A DNA stretch of 64,000 nucleotides from Pseudomonas fluorescens. Its GTDB lineage: Bacteria; Pseudomonadota; Gammaproteobacteria; Pseudomonadales; Pseudomonadaceae. Under the pieces are notes generated by a model. That model saw only the letters and a list, made by a program, of their open reading frames with translations. It ran no database searches and had not been told where the DNA came from. The stretch covers positions 186,001-250,000 of the forward strand of contig NZ_CABVHU010000002.1 of the NCBI RefSeq assembly GCF_902497855.1. The letters are read 5' to 3'. The translations under genes and the position numbers were made by a program. Every line of letters starts with the position of its first letter. The first letter of the stretch is position 1. Shown in pieces: positions 9,679 through 18,146 of the stretch.

Positions 9679-10971
9679 TTGAGCATTCAACCCAGCACTT
9701 ATTCCCCCGACATCGCGGTGCCGACCGACAAACGCGTCTTCGGCGGTCGCGATCTGTTTTCCCTGTGGTTTTCCCTCGGTATCGGCCTGATGGTGCTGCA
9801 GACCGGTGCCCTGCTCGCGCCAGGCCTGGGCCTGTCCGGCTCGTTGCTGGCCATTTTTCTCGGTACCCTGGTCGGCGTTTTGCTGCTGGCCGCCGTCGGC
9901 GTGATCGGCAGCGACACCGGCCTGTCGTCCATGGCCGCGCTGAAACTCAGCCTCGGCAAATATGGCGCGAGCCTGCCGGCGGTGCTGAACCTGCTGCAAC
10001 TGATCGGTTGGGGCTCGTTCGAAATCATCGTGATGCGCGACGCCGCCAGCCTGCTGGGCGCGCGTGCCTTCAGTGAAGGTAGCCTGCTGTCCAGTCCGCT
10101 ACTGTGGACCTTGTTTTTCGGTGGACTGGCGACCTTGCTGGCCGTCAGCGGGCCACTGACGTTCGTGCGGCAGATCCTGCGCAAGTGGGGTATCTGGTTG
10201 CTGCTGGCCGCGTGCATCTGGCTGACCTGGAACCTGTTCGCCAAGGCCGACCTGGCGGCGTTGTGGGCGCAGGCCGGTGATGGTTCGATGCCGTTCGCCG
10301 TGGGTTTCGACATCGCGATTGCCATGCCGCTCTCGTGGCTGCCGCTGATTGCCGATTACTCGCGTTTCGGCAAGCGCGCGAAAAATGTGTTCGGCGGTAC
10401 CGCGATAGGCTTCTTCATCGGTAACTTCTGGCTGATGAGCCTGGGCGTGGCCTACACCCTGGCGTTCGCGCCGAGCGGTGAAGTCAATGCCTTGCTGTTG
10501 GCGCTGGCCGGTGCCGGCCTGGGGATTCCGCTGCTGCTGATCCTGCTGGACGAGTCGGAAAACGCCTTTGCCGATATCCACTCGGCGGCGGTGTCCAGCG
10601 GGATTCTGTTGCGCCTGAAGGTCGAGCATCTGGCGCTGGCCATCGGCGTGATCTGCACGCTGATCGCCTGCCTGGCGCCATTGGCCCAGTACCAGAATTT
10701 CCTGCTGTTGATCGGCTCGGTGTTCGCGCCGCTGTTCGGCGTGGTGCTGGTGGATCACTTCATCTTGCGCAAGCGTTCTGCCCAAGTGGTGGCAACCGCT
10801 TTGCGCTGGCCGGCGCTGCTCGCCTGGCTGGGCGGGGTGAGCACCTATCACTTGCTGGCCAATCTGTACCCGGATGTCGGCGCCACCCTGCCGGCGCTGG
10901 TCCTGGCAGGGCTGCTGCAGCTGGTACTGGGCCGGGCCTTCAGCTACGGCCGGGAAACAGCTCGGGTTTGA
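9679..10971 (+). CDS. cytX: Probable hydroxymethylpyrimidine permease, CytX type
   Basis: A 430-residue integral membrane protein with about 11-12 hydrophobic helices, in the cytosine/purine permease (NCS1) family. The N-terminal FGGRDLFSLWFSLGIGLMVLQTGA motif region and the first two helices fit the CytX branch assigned to uptake of the thiamine pyrimidine moiety. The location directly downstream of thiC supports that substrate over cytosine. The only usable start is TTG at 9679 (MSIQPSTYSP). The 3' end overlaps the convergent lipoprotein gene by 32 bp. The substrate assignment is inferred from family and context. Confidence 0.85.
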   Translation: MSIQPSTYSPDIAVPTDKRVFGGRDLFSLWFSLGIGLMVLQTGALLAPGLGLSGSLLAIFLGTLVGVLLLAAVGVIGSDTGLSSMAALKLSLGKYGASLPAVLNLLQLIGWGSFEIIVMRDAASLLGARAFSEGSLLSSPLLWTLFFGGLATLLAVSGPLTFVRQILRKWGIWLLLAACIWLTWNLFAKADLAALWAQAGDGSMPFAVGFDIAIAMPLSWLPLIADYSRFGKRAKNVFGGTAIGFFIGNFWLMSLGVAYTLAFAPSGEVNALLLALAGAGLGIPLLLILLDESENAFADIHSAAVSSGILLRLKVEHLALAIGVICTLIACLAPLAQYQNFLLLIGSVFAPLFGVVLVDHFILRKRSAQVVATALRWPALLAWLGGVSTYHLLANLYPDVGATLPALVLAGLLQLVLGRAFSYGRETARV

Positions 10972-11686
10972 GAATGCCGTTCAGGCGAGGGTAGGGGATC
11001 TTCAATTCGACGTGACCCAGTGCGTAAGGCGCGATGGTGCTCACTTCGTACTTGAGGATCACCCCGCCATACGTCAGTGCCACGTTCTGGGTTTTGACGA
11101 AGGGCCAGCTCTTCACGAACTCCGCTTCCTGATCGAGCTTGGTGCTGATCAGCCAGCTGTTGTGCGCCACTTGCGCGGCTTTCCAGAACGCTTCTTCCTG
11201 CCCCGGCACCAGCATGTCCGACAGGGTCAGCACCTTGTGCTGCTGGCGCGAGTAGTTGATGAAGCTACGGCCCGGTGTGCCATGGGCGCCGCCGGTGTCC
11301 AGGTAGCTGGAAAACTCGACGATCACCAAGCCGTCATGCTGCTCTCGTACCTTGGCTTGCAGGTAACTGCTGTGACGCGGGCCGGCACTGCTCAAGAATT
11401 GCTCGCGGTACGCGGCCAGCGTCGGCGCCACCGGGGCGTCGGGCGCGGTGCGGGTCATTTGCAGCAAGCGTTTTTCGATAATGCCATCCAGTGCCGGTTC
11501 GGCCGGGAAGCGCAGGGTGTCGATGTTCACCAGCGGGCAGTCCTGGCTGGTGCAGCCCGGTTTCAGCTGTTCGGAGGCATCGCGGGTGGTTTCCAGCGGT
11601 GCCCGGTAGCTGGGCTGGAACAGACTCTGGCAGGCGCCCAGGGTCAGGGCGATTGCAGCCACGGAGGCGATTTTAAAAAGCGACAT
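10940..11686 (-). CDS. DUF3298 (RsiV-like) lipoprotein
   Basis: This 248-residue protein starts with a lipoprotein signal peptide (lipobox LGAC, Cys19). The body contains the DTGGAHG segment typical of the DUF3298/DUF4163 fold found in RsiV-type proteins. It is predicted to be anchored in the cell envelope. No sigma factor gene is adjacent, so an anti-sigma role as in RsiV is not indicated; some RsiV-like domains bind lysozyme or peptidoglycan, but the role here is unknown. It is transcribed toward cytX, and the two coding regions overlap tail to tail by 32 bp. Confidence 0.85.
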   Translation of the reverse strand: MSLFKIASVAAIALTLGACQSLFQPSYRAPLETTRDASEQLKPGCTSQDCPLVNIDTLRFPAEPALDGIIEKRLLQMTRTAPDAPVAPTLAAYREQFLSSAGPRHSSYLQAKVREQHDGLVIVEFSSYLDTGGAHGTPGRSFINYSRQQHKVLTLSDMLVPGQEEAFWKAAQVAHNSWLISTKLDQEAEFVKSWPFVKTQNVALTYGGVILKYEVSTIAPYALGHVELKIPYPRLNGILKPELFPGRS

Positions 11687-11893
11687 GGGCGTCCTTCATA
11701 AAACAGGGAAAGGCGAAAAGTTACCCGCTTCGACTCTCGGCGCAGGAATCAGTTCGCCACTAAGCTAATTAGAGTTGGTTTCACCCTCACCGTCTATCCC
11801 GCTAGCTGGAAAGGGGCTGCATCAAAGGTCGCGGGCGCGTTAGGATGGCGCGAAAGTCGAGGCTGGAGCCTCGGTGTAGAAACGAGGATTGTC

Positions 11894-12511
11894 ATGACTG
11901 ATTTTGCCAACGCCATTCCGACCGCCGTTGAGATCGTTCGGCGCGAAAAGTGCTTCGAGGGTTTCTACAAGCTCGACCGCGTGCACTTGCGCCACGAATT
12001 GTTCGCGGGCGGCATGAGCCGCGAGATCAGTCGTGAAGTGTTTGTGCGCCACGATGCGGTGTGCGTGCTGCCTTACGATCCGCAGCGCGACGAAGTGGTG
12101 TTGATCGAGCAGTTTCGCGTCGGCGCCATGGGCAAGATCGACAATCCGTGGCTGGTCGAACTGGTCGCTGGTCTGATCGATAAGGATGAAGAACCGGAAG
12201 AAGTTGCTCACCGCGAAGCGCAGGAGGAAGCTGGGCTTGTATTCGGGGCGCTTTGGCCGATGACCAAATATTTTCCATCGCCGGGCGGCAGCAATGAATT
12301 CGTGCATTTGTACCTGGGGCGTTGCGACAGCACCGGGGTCGGCGGCCTGCATGGGCTGGAGGAAGAAGCAGAAGATATCCGCGTCACGGTCTGGGCGTTC
12401 GAAGATGCCCTGCAGGCCGTACGCGACGGGCAAATTGCCAACGCGGCCAGCATCATTGCCTTGCAATGGTTAGCTTTGAACCGCGCTGAAGTGAGGGGGT
12501 TATGGTCGTAA
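11894..12511 (+). CDS. nudF: ADP-ribose pyrophosphatase (Nudix)
   Basis: A 205-residue Nudix hydrolase that splits ADP-ribose into AMP and ribose 5-phosphate, removing a reactive metabolite and affecting sugar-nucleotide pools. The Nudix box is complete: Gly at GLIDKDEE, then EEVAHREAQEEAGL, with the metal-binding Glu residues in place. Proline-rich PSPGGSNEF following the box is typical of ADP-ribose pyrophosphatases. It overlaps the following DUF1249 gene by 10 bp and begins an operon with that gene and possibly cpdA. Confidence 0.95.
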   Translation: MTDFANAIPTAVEIVRREKCFEGFYKLDRVHLRHELFAGGMSREISREVFVRHDAVCVLPYDPQRDEVVLIEQFRVGAMGKIDNPWLVELVAGLIDKDEEPEEVAHREAQEEAGLVFGALWPMTKYFPSPGGSNEFVHLYLGRCDSTGVGGLHGLEEEAEDIRVTVWAFEDALQAVRDGQIANAASIIALQWLALNRAEVRGLWS

Positions 12512-12954
12512 ACAAGCTGCGCGATCGCTATCGGGTGGACCTCGTGGGGCTGCAAGCGTCCTGCGAGGCCAACTACGCGCGCCTCATGCGACTGTTGCCG
12601 GACATGCGCAACGAGCCCGCGGCCCGGCGCATTGCCGTGACCCATGGCGACCAGATGCTCGGCGTACTGGCCCTGGAAGTGCTGCAGGTCTGTCCGTACA
12701 CCACGACCCTGCAAGTACGCCAGGAACATAGCCTGCCATGGCTGCCGGTGCCGCAACTGGAAGTTCAGGTCTATCACGACGCCTGCATGGCCGAAGTGGT
12801 CAGCGCAGAACATGCACGACGCTTCCGCGGCATCTATCCTTACCCGAATGCCGCGATGCACCAGCCTGACGAAAAGGCCCAGCTGAATATGTTTCTGGGC
12901 GAATGGCTCAGTCATTGCCTGGCCTGCGGACACGAGTATGCGGTTGTGCGCTGA
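12502..12954 (+). CDS. DUF1249 family protein
   Basis: A 150-residue soluble protein with no recognised catalytic motif. It begins MVVNKLRDRYRVDLVGLQ and contains a conserved QVYHDACMAEV region and a C-terminal EKAQLNMFLGEWLSHCL. This family is regularly found between nudF and cpdA in gammaproteobacteria. The 10-bp overlap with nudF implies translational coupling. Its function is unknown; context suggests a link to nucleotide metabolism or cAMP turnover, which is only inference. Confidence 0.9.
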   Translation: MVVNKLRDRYRVDLVGLQASCEANYARLMRLLPDMRNEPAARRIAVTHGDQMLGVLALEVLQVCPYTTTLQVRQEHSLPWLPVPQLEVQVYHDACMAEVVSAEHARRFRGIYPYPNAAMHQPDEKAQLNMFLGEWLSHCLACGHEYAVVR

Positions 12955-13051
12955 TGTGAACGGCGTCAGGTTTACCGTTTCCTCTTTTGGTCGTCCCTCA
13001 GCATAATTGCGGCACTCATCCATCCCCGTGATCACGCCTTGGGAGAACGCC

Positions 13052-13867
13052 TTGCCACGCGTATCCACATTGACCACCGCCGATCCGGCATTGCTGGTGC
13101 AACTCTCCGACAGTCATCTGTTTGCCGAGGCGGATGGCACGTTGCTGGGCATGAACACCCGTGACAGCTTGCAACACGTCATCGAGCTGGTCCGGTTGCA
13201 ACAGCCACGGATCGATCTGATCGTTGCCAGTGGCGATATTTCCCAGGACGGGACGCTGGAGTCCTATCAGCAGTTCCGCGACCTGACCCGCCAGCTCGAT
13301 GCCCCGGCGCGCTGGATTCCCGGCAATCACGACGAGCCTCGGATCATGGCTGAGGCTGCCGTGCAGAGCGCCTTGCTGGAACCGGTGGTGGATGTCGGTA
13401 ACTGGCGGGTCACGTTGCTGGATTCGGCAGTGCCGGGCTCGGTGCCGGGGTATCTGGAAGAGGAACAGTTGCAGTTGCTGGCCCGCGCGCTGAGCGAGGC
13501 GCCGGAGCGGCATCATCTGGTGTGCTTGCACCATCATCCGGTGTCGATTGGCTGTGCGTGGATGGAGCCCATCGGATTGCGCAACCCGGATGCTTTGTTT
13601 GCAGTACTGGACCGGTTTCCGCAGGTGCGTGCGGTGCTGTGGGGGCATGTGCATCAGGAGATCGAGCAGAATCGTAATGGCGTGCGTTTGATGGCTTCGC
13701 CGTCGACCTGTATTCAGTTCGAGCCGGGCAGCGATGATTTCAAGGTGGGGGATCAGGCGCCGGGGTATCGCTGGTTGAGGCTCTTGCCGGATGGCGAGCT
13801 CGAAACCGGTGTAGAGCGTGTCACCGGATTCGATTTCCAGGTCGACTACGGCTCCAACGGCTACTGA
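13052..13867 (+). CDS. cpdA: 3',5'-cyclic AMP phosphodiesterase
   Basis: CpdA hydrolyses cAMP to AMP and so tunes Crp/Vfr signalling. The protein has 271 residues with the class III metallophosphoesterase signature: Asp20 and His22 in LSDSHLF, Asp62 in SGDIS, Asn92-His93 in GNHDE, then HHHPV and GHVHQE. I chose the TTG at 13052 (MPRVSTLTT) because GGGAGA lies six bases before it; a TTG at 13007 would add 15 residues unlike the family. It is followed by a REPIN. Confidence 0.93.
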   Translation: MPRVSTLTTADPALLVQLSDSHLFAEADGTLLGMNTRDSLQHVIELVRLQQPRIDLIVASGDISQDGTLESYQQFRDLTRQLDAPARWIPGNHDEPRIMAEAAVQSALLEPVVDVGNWRVTLLDSAVPGSVPGYLEEEQLQLLARALSEAPERHHLVCLHHHPVSIGCAWMEPIGLRNPDALFAVLDRFPQVRAVLWGHVHQEIEQNRNGVRLMASPSTCIQFEPGSDDFKVGDQAPGYRWLRLLPDGELETGVERVTGFDFQVDYGSNGY

Positions 13868-13877
13868 CACAACCCTC

Positions 13878-13982
13878 TGTAGGAGCTGGCTTGTCGGATC
13901 GCCGCACCGCAGCGAAGAGGCCATCAGATTCAACGATGATGTTGGCTGATCGACCGTCTTCGCTGGCAAGCCAGCTCCTACA
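13878..13982. repeat. REPIN with one interrupted arm
   Basis: The right arm CTGGCAAGCCAGCTCCTACA is intact. The left arm reads TGTAGGAGCTGGCTTG, then about 16 extra bases, then CAGCGAAG, so its hairpin is interrupted. It lies between cpdA and the esterase gene. Confidence 0.85.
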
Positions 13983-14073
13983 CGGGCCGTGTGAATTTCC
14001 ATGGGTGATGGCACCCAACACCCCCCGACACCCTGTAAACTGCGCCTCTTTACCCGACGCACAGGGAGCTCAA

Positions 14074-14682
14074 ATGTCCGGTTCGATCCTTTATATCCAC
14101 GGTTTCAACAGCGCGCCGGCGTCGAACAAGGCCACTCGGTTGATCCAGGTGATGGACCAACTGGGCTTGAGCGATCAGTTGCGCGTCCCGTACTTGCATC
14201 ACCATCCCCGTGAAGCCATCGGTCAGCTGGAGCAGGCGATCGAGGAGCTCGGGCGGCCATTGCTGGTCGGCAGCTCCCTCGGCGGCTACTATGCGACTCA
14301 CTTGGCCGAACGCCATGGCCTCAAGGCGCTGTTGATCAACCCTGCCGTCAGTCCGCACCGGATGTTCGACGGGTATCTGGGGGCGCAGAAAAACCTGTAT
14401 ACCGATGAAGCCTGGGAATTGACCCACGACCACGTGACGGCCCTGGCCGAGCTGGAAGTGCCGGCGCCCCAGGATCCGCAGCGGTTTCAGGTCTGGTTGC
14501 AAACCGGCGACGAAACGCTGGACTACCGCCTCGCCCAGCAGTATTACCGGGCCTGTGCCTTGCGCATTCAGGCGGGCGGCGACCATGGTTTCCAGGGTTT
14601 TGCCGAGCAACTTCCGGCCATGCTGAGCTTTGCCGGCATCGGCGCAGATTTGTATCAGGCGATTGATTTCACAGCATTGTGA
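14074..14682 (+). CDS. YqiA/YcfP-type alpha/beta-hydrolase esterase
   Basis: A 202-residue alpha/beta hydrolase. The oxyanion loop LYIHGFNSAP follows the first strand, the nucleophile elbow is GSSLGGYYA, Asp is in LQTGDETLDY and His in GGDHGFQGF, completing a Ser-Asp-His triad. E. coli YqiA, encoded beside cpdA and parE, hydrolyses short acyl esters and acyl-CoA. The ATG at 14074 has GGGAG upstream. The physiological substrate is unknown; its place before parE is conserved in gammaproteobacteria. Confidence 0.9.
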   Translation: MSGSILYIHGFNSAPASNKATRLIQVMDQLGLSDQLRVPYLHHHPREAIGQLEQAIEELGRPLLVGSSLGGYYATHLAERHGLKALLINPAVSPHRMFDGYLGAQKNLYTDEAWELTHDHVTALAELEVPAPQDPQRFQVWLQTGDETLDYRLAQQYYRACALRIQAGGDHGFQGFAEQLPAMLSFAGIGADLYQAIDFTAL

Positions 14683-14724
14683 TTTCTTGCCTTTTTTTCA
14701 CTGACACACTGACGACGAGACCCC

Positions 14725-16629
14725 ATGGCCACTCCCAGCGCTAGCTCCTATAACGCAGACGCCATCGAAGTCCTCTCGGGCCTCGACCCGGTGCGCAAAC
14801 GCCCCGGCATGTACACCGACACCAGTCGGCCGAACCACCTCGCCCAGGAAGTCATCGACAACAGCGTCGACGAAGCCTTGGCCGGGCATGCGACCTCGGT
14901 GCAGGTCATCCTGCACGCCGATCACTCCCTGGAAGTCAGCGACGATGGCCGTGGCATGCCGGTGGACATTCACGCTGAAGAAGGCGTATCGGGTGTCGAG
15001 CTGATCCTCACCAAGCTCCATGCCGGGGGCAAGTTTTCCAACAAGAACTACCAGTTCTCCGGCGGTCTGCACGGGGTGGGTATTTCGGTGGTCAACGCCT
15101 TGTCGACCGAAGTCCGGGTGCGCGTGAAGCGTGACGGCAACGAATACCAGATGACGTTCGGCGACGGCTACAAGAAAACCGAACTGGAAGTGATCGGCAC
15201 CGTCGGCAAACGCAATACCGGCACCAGCGTTTTCTTCGCGCCGGACCCGAAGTACTTCGATTCGCCGAAATTCTCCATCAGCCGTCTCAAGCACGTGCTC
15301 AAGGCCAAGGCCGTCCTGTGCCCGGGGCTGCTGGTCAGTTTTGAAGACAAGGCCTCCGGCGAGAAAGTCGAATGGCATTACGAAGACGGTCTGCGCTCCT
15401 ACCTGGTGGACGCGGTCAGCGAATTCGAACGCCTGCCGGACGAGCCGTTCTGCGGCAGCCTGGCCGGTAACAAAGAAGCTGTCGACTGGGCGTTGCTGTG
15501 GTTGCCGGAAGGCGGCGACAGCGTCCAGGAAAGCTACGTCAACCTGATCCCGACGGCGCAGGGCGGTACACACGTCAACGGGCTGCGCCAGGGCTTGCTC
15601 GACGCCATGCGCGAGTTCTGTGAATTTCGCAGCCTGCTGCCGCGGGGCGTGAAGCTGGCGCCGGAAGACGTCTGGGAACGTATCGCCTTCGTCCTGTCGA
15701 TGAAGATGCAGGAGCCACAATTCTCCGGCCAGACCAAGGAGCGCCTGTCGTCCCGTGAAGCGGCGGCGTTCGTTTCCGGCGTGGTCAAGGACGCCTTCAG
15801 CCTGTGGCTCAATGCCCACCCTGAAACCGGCATGCTCCTGGCAGAACTGGCGATCAACAATGCCGGCCGTCGTCTCAAGGCCAGCAAAAAAGTCGAGCGC
15901 AAGCGCATTACGGCGGGGCCGGCACTGCCGGGCAAACTCGCCGACTGCGCCGGGCAGGACCCGATGCGTTCCGAGCTGTTTCTGGTGGAGGGTGATTCCG
16001 CCGGCGGTTCCGCCAAACAAGCGCGTGACAAAGAATTTCAGGCGATCTTGCCGTTGCGCGGCAAGATTCTGAACACCTGGGAAGTCGACGGCAGTGAAGT
16101 GCTGGCCAGCCAGGAAGTGCACAACATCGCGGTGGCCATCGGTGTGGATCCAGGCTCCGTGGACATCGCCCAACTGCGTTACGGCAAAATTTGCATCCTC
16201 GCCGACGCCGACTCCGACGGTTTGCACATCGCCACCTTGCTCTGCGCGTTGTTCGTCCAGCATTTCCGTCCGTTGGTGGATGCCGGTCACGTCTACGTCG
16301 CGATGCCGCCGCTGTATCGCATCGACCTGGGCAAAGAGATCTACTACGCCCTGGACGAAGCCGAGCGCGATGGCATTCTCGATCGCCTTGTGGCAGAAAA
16401 GAAACGCGGCAAGCCCCAGGTCACCCGATTCAAGGGGCTGGGTGAAATGAACCCGCCACAGCTGCGCGAAACCACCATGGACCCGAACACTCGGCGTCTG
16501 GTGCAGCTGACGCTGGACGATTTCGAAGCGACCTCGGAAATGATGGACATGTTGCTGGCGAAGAAACGCGCCGGCGACCGTAAATCCTGGCTGGAATCCA
16601 AAGGCAACCTGGCCGAGGTTCTGGGCTGA
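14725..16629 (+). CDS. parE: DNA topoisomerase IV subunit B
   Basis: ParE is the ATPase subunit of topoisomerase IV, which decatenates daughter chromosomes. It has 634 residues. The GHKL ATPase domain comes first (VRKRPGMYT; VIDNSVDEALAG with the catalytic Glu; DDGRGMPVD; GGLHGVGISVVNALS), then the transducer, then the TOPRIM domain with EGDSAGGSAKQ and DADSDGLHI. Its last base pairs overlap the ATG of the next gene (TGATG), starting a tightly packed cluster that ends with parC. Confidence 0.98.
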   Translation: MATPSASSYNADAIEVLSGLDPVRKRPGMYTDTSRPNHLAQEVIDNSVDEALAGHATSVQVILHADHSLEVSDDGRGMPVDIHAEEGVSGVELILTKLHAGGKFSNKNYQFSGGLHGVGISVVNALSTEVRVRVKRDGNEYQMTFGDGYKKTELEVIGTVGKRNTGTSVFFAPDPKYFDSPKFSISRLKHVLKAKAVLCPGLLVSFEDKASGEKVEWHYEDGLRSYLVDAVSEFERLPDEPFCGSLAGNKEAVDWALLWLPEGGDSVQESYVNLIPTAQGGTHVNGLRQGLLDAMREFCEFRSLLPRGVKLAPEDVWERIAFVLSMKMQEPQFSGQTKERLSSREAAAFVSGVVKDAFSLWLNAHPETGMLLAELAINNAGRRLKASKKVERKRITAGPALPGKLADCAGQDPMRSELFLVEGDSAGGSAKQARDKEFQAILPLRGKILNTWEVDGSEVLASQEVHNIAVAIGVDPGSVDIAQLRYGKICILADADSDGLHIATLLCALFVQHFRPLVDAGHVYVAMPPLYRIDLGKEIYYALDEAERDGILDRLVAEKKRGKPQVTRFKGLGEMNPPQLRETTMDPNTRRLVQLTLDDFEATSEMMDMLLAKKRAGDRKSWLESKGNLAEVLG

Positions 16630-17618
16630 TGCGCCGAGGCTTTGCCTTGGTGTGTGCGTTGCTGCTGACCTCGATGACGGTGGCTGCGCAGTCGGCGCCG
16701 GAGTTGCGCCTGGTGTCCGCACATGCCGTCGATGGCATGCGCGGCGGCAACCTGTCCGGGCTGGCCCAGTGCGGCAAGGACTTGTGGAGCGTATCCGACC
16801 GGGATGACGAGCAGATTTACCGGCTCGATACCCGTGACCCTGTCTGGCAAGCCGAAGCCGTGCGTATCGATGTACCGGCGGTGCCGGACAGCGGCTTGCC
16901 CTGGGGGCTGCGTTCGCGGACCTGGGTGGCCTCGATGGCCCGTGGCGGCGATCTGGATTTCGAAGGCATCACCTGCGACAACGCCGGTAATCGCTACATT
17001 GTCAGCGAATCTCATGGGGCGGTGCTGCAAGTGCCGTCAACGGGACCCGCGTCCTGGTTGAAAATCTCGCCTATCCTCATTCGCGAAGCGCAGGCCAGCG
17101 GCCTGTTGCTGAAATTCAATGCGCTGTTCGAAGGCCTGGCGATCAGTCCCGAAGGTGACCAATTGTGGCTGGCCGCCGAGCGCGAAAGCCGCGGGTTACT
17201 GTTGATCAAGCGCCAGCAAACCCTCTGGGACTGCGATGGCGGCTGTGTGCTGCTGAGCGAGGCCGGGATGGAAATGCAGCCAGCACAATTCCCCGGCGCG
17301 AGGGCGGTGCCACGGGACTTTGCCGACCTGTCATTGTTCGACGGCAAGCTGTTCACCCTTGAACGCAATGTCTTCGAGATCTGCCGCCGCGACGCGCAGA
17401 CGGCCAAGGTCGAGCGCTGCTGGTCGTATGCCGCCGAGGCGTTGCAGGAAAACCGGCGTTATCCACAAGCCTTTGGCCTGGAAGAAGCGTTGATCGTAGA
17501 CGCCGACGGTGCCTGGATCGGCATCGACAACAACAACGGTATACGCGCCGATGGCGAGGTCCGTCCGATCGTCATGCGCTTTGCTGCGCCTGAGGGCGGC
17601 TGGAGTGCCAGGTCATGA
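16629..17618 (+). CDS. Exported phytase-like / esterase-like beta-propeller protein
   Basis: A 329-residue protein with a clear signal peptide (GFALVCALLLTSMTVAAQSA). The mature part begins with LRLVSAHAVDGMRGGNLSGLA and contains LDFEGITCD and FEGLAISPEG, motifs of the phytase-like (esterase-like activity of phytase) propeller family. It should act in the periplasm; whether it is an enzyme is unproven. It starts within the parE stop codon and overlaps the next gene by 4 bp, so it is translated as part of the topoisomerase IV operon although no functional connection is known. Confidence 0.85.
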   Translation: MRRGFALVCALLLTSMTVAAQSAPELRLVSAHAVDGMRGGNLSGLAQCGKDLWSVSDRDDEQIYRLDTRDPVWQAEAVRIDVPAVPDSGLPWGLRSRTWVASMARGGDLDFEGITCDNAGNRYIVSESHGAVLQVPSTGPASWLKISPILIREAQASGLLLKFNALFEGLAISPEGDQLWLAAERESRGLLLIKRQQTLWDCDGGCVLLSEAGMEMQPAQFPGARAVPRDFADLSLFDGKLFTLERNVFEICRRDAQTAKVERCWSYAAEALQENRRYPQAFGLEEALIVDADGAWIGIDNNNGIRADGEVRPIVMRFAAPEGGWSARS

Positions 17619-18139
17619 GTCAGCAACCGCCGGGCAAGCGCATCGGCCGGGTGTTGATGGTGCTGGCCTGGTGCGCCGCGCTGTTTCTGGCCACGCGGTT
17701 TTTCGGGCAGTGGGAGCAGCGCCAGCACAATCCCAACGTCGTGGTCAGCTCGGAACAGGGCGAAGGTTTTATCGAAGTGAAGCTTGCCAGCAACAATCAG
17801 GGACATTTTGTCGCCAGCGGCCAGATCAACGGTCAGCCGGTGGACTTGATGCTCGATACCGGGGCGACCGATGTGGCAATCCCGGGCGGCATGGCCGAAC
17901 GGCTGAAGCTGGAGAAGGGCTTCCCGGTGACCTTGAGTACGGCCAGCGGTCGTGCCGAGGGCTACCGGACCCGCATCGACCGCCTGCAGCTGGGCGACAT
18001 TGTGCTGCGCGATGTGCGCGCCCTCGTCGTGCCAGGCCTGGAAGGCAATCAAGTGCTGCTCGGCATGAGCGCACTGAACAAACTTGAATTTACCCAGCGC
18101 GGTGGCACCATGCTGCTGCGCCAGACAACGAACCGATGA
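17615..18139 (+). CDS. Membrane-anchored retropepsin-like aspartic protease (TIGR02281 type)
   Basis: A 174-residue protein with one N-terminal transmembrane segment ([18 protein letters not shown], residues 13-30) and a periplasmic retropepsin-like domain. The catalytic DTGA motif is at residues 81-84, within [15 protein letters not shown], and the flap and C-terminal GMSALNKL strand follow. Retropepsins of this size work as dimers. The substrate is unknown. It overlaps the phytase-like gene by 4 bp and ends 7 bp before parC. Confidence 0.9.
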   Translation: MSQQPPGKRIGRVLMVLAWCAALFLATRFFGQWEQRQHNPNVVVSSEQGEGFIEVKLASNNQGHFVASGQINGQPVDLMLDTGATDVAIPGGMAERLKLEKGFPVTLSTASGRAEGYRTRIDRLQLGDIVLRDVRALVVPGLEGNQVLLGMSALNKLEFTQRGGTMLLRQTTNR

Positions 18140-18146
18140 GGCCCGC

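Noticed and set aside
13007..13051. Upstream TTG start for cpdA
   Set aside because: It adds 15 residues lacking family similarity, whereas the TTG at 13052 has a GGGAGA at ideal spacing.
14698..16722. Very long open frame antisense to parE
   Set aside because: It mirrors the GC-biased third codon positions of parE, has no family-like motifs and no ribosome-binding site. Similar antisense frames oppose parC, thiC, mutL, hflX-hflK, the chemoreceptor, rnr and dnaB and were rejected for the same reason.
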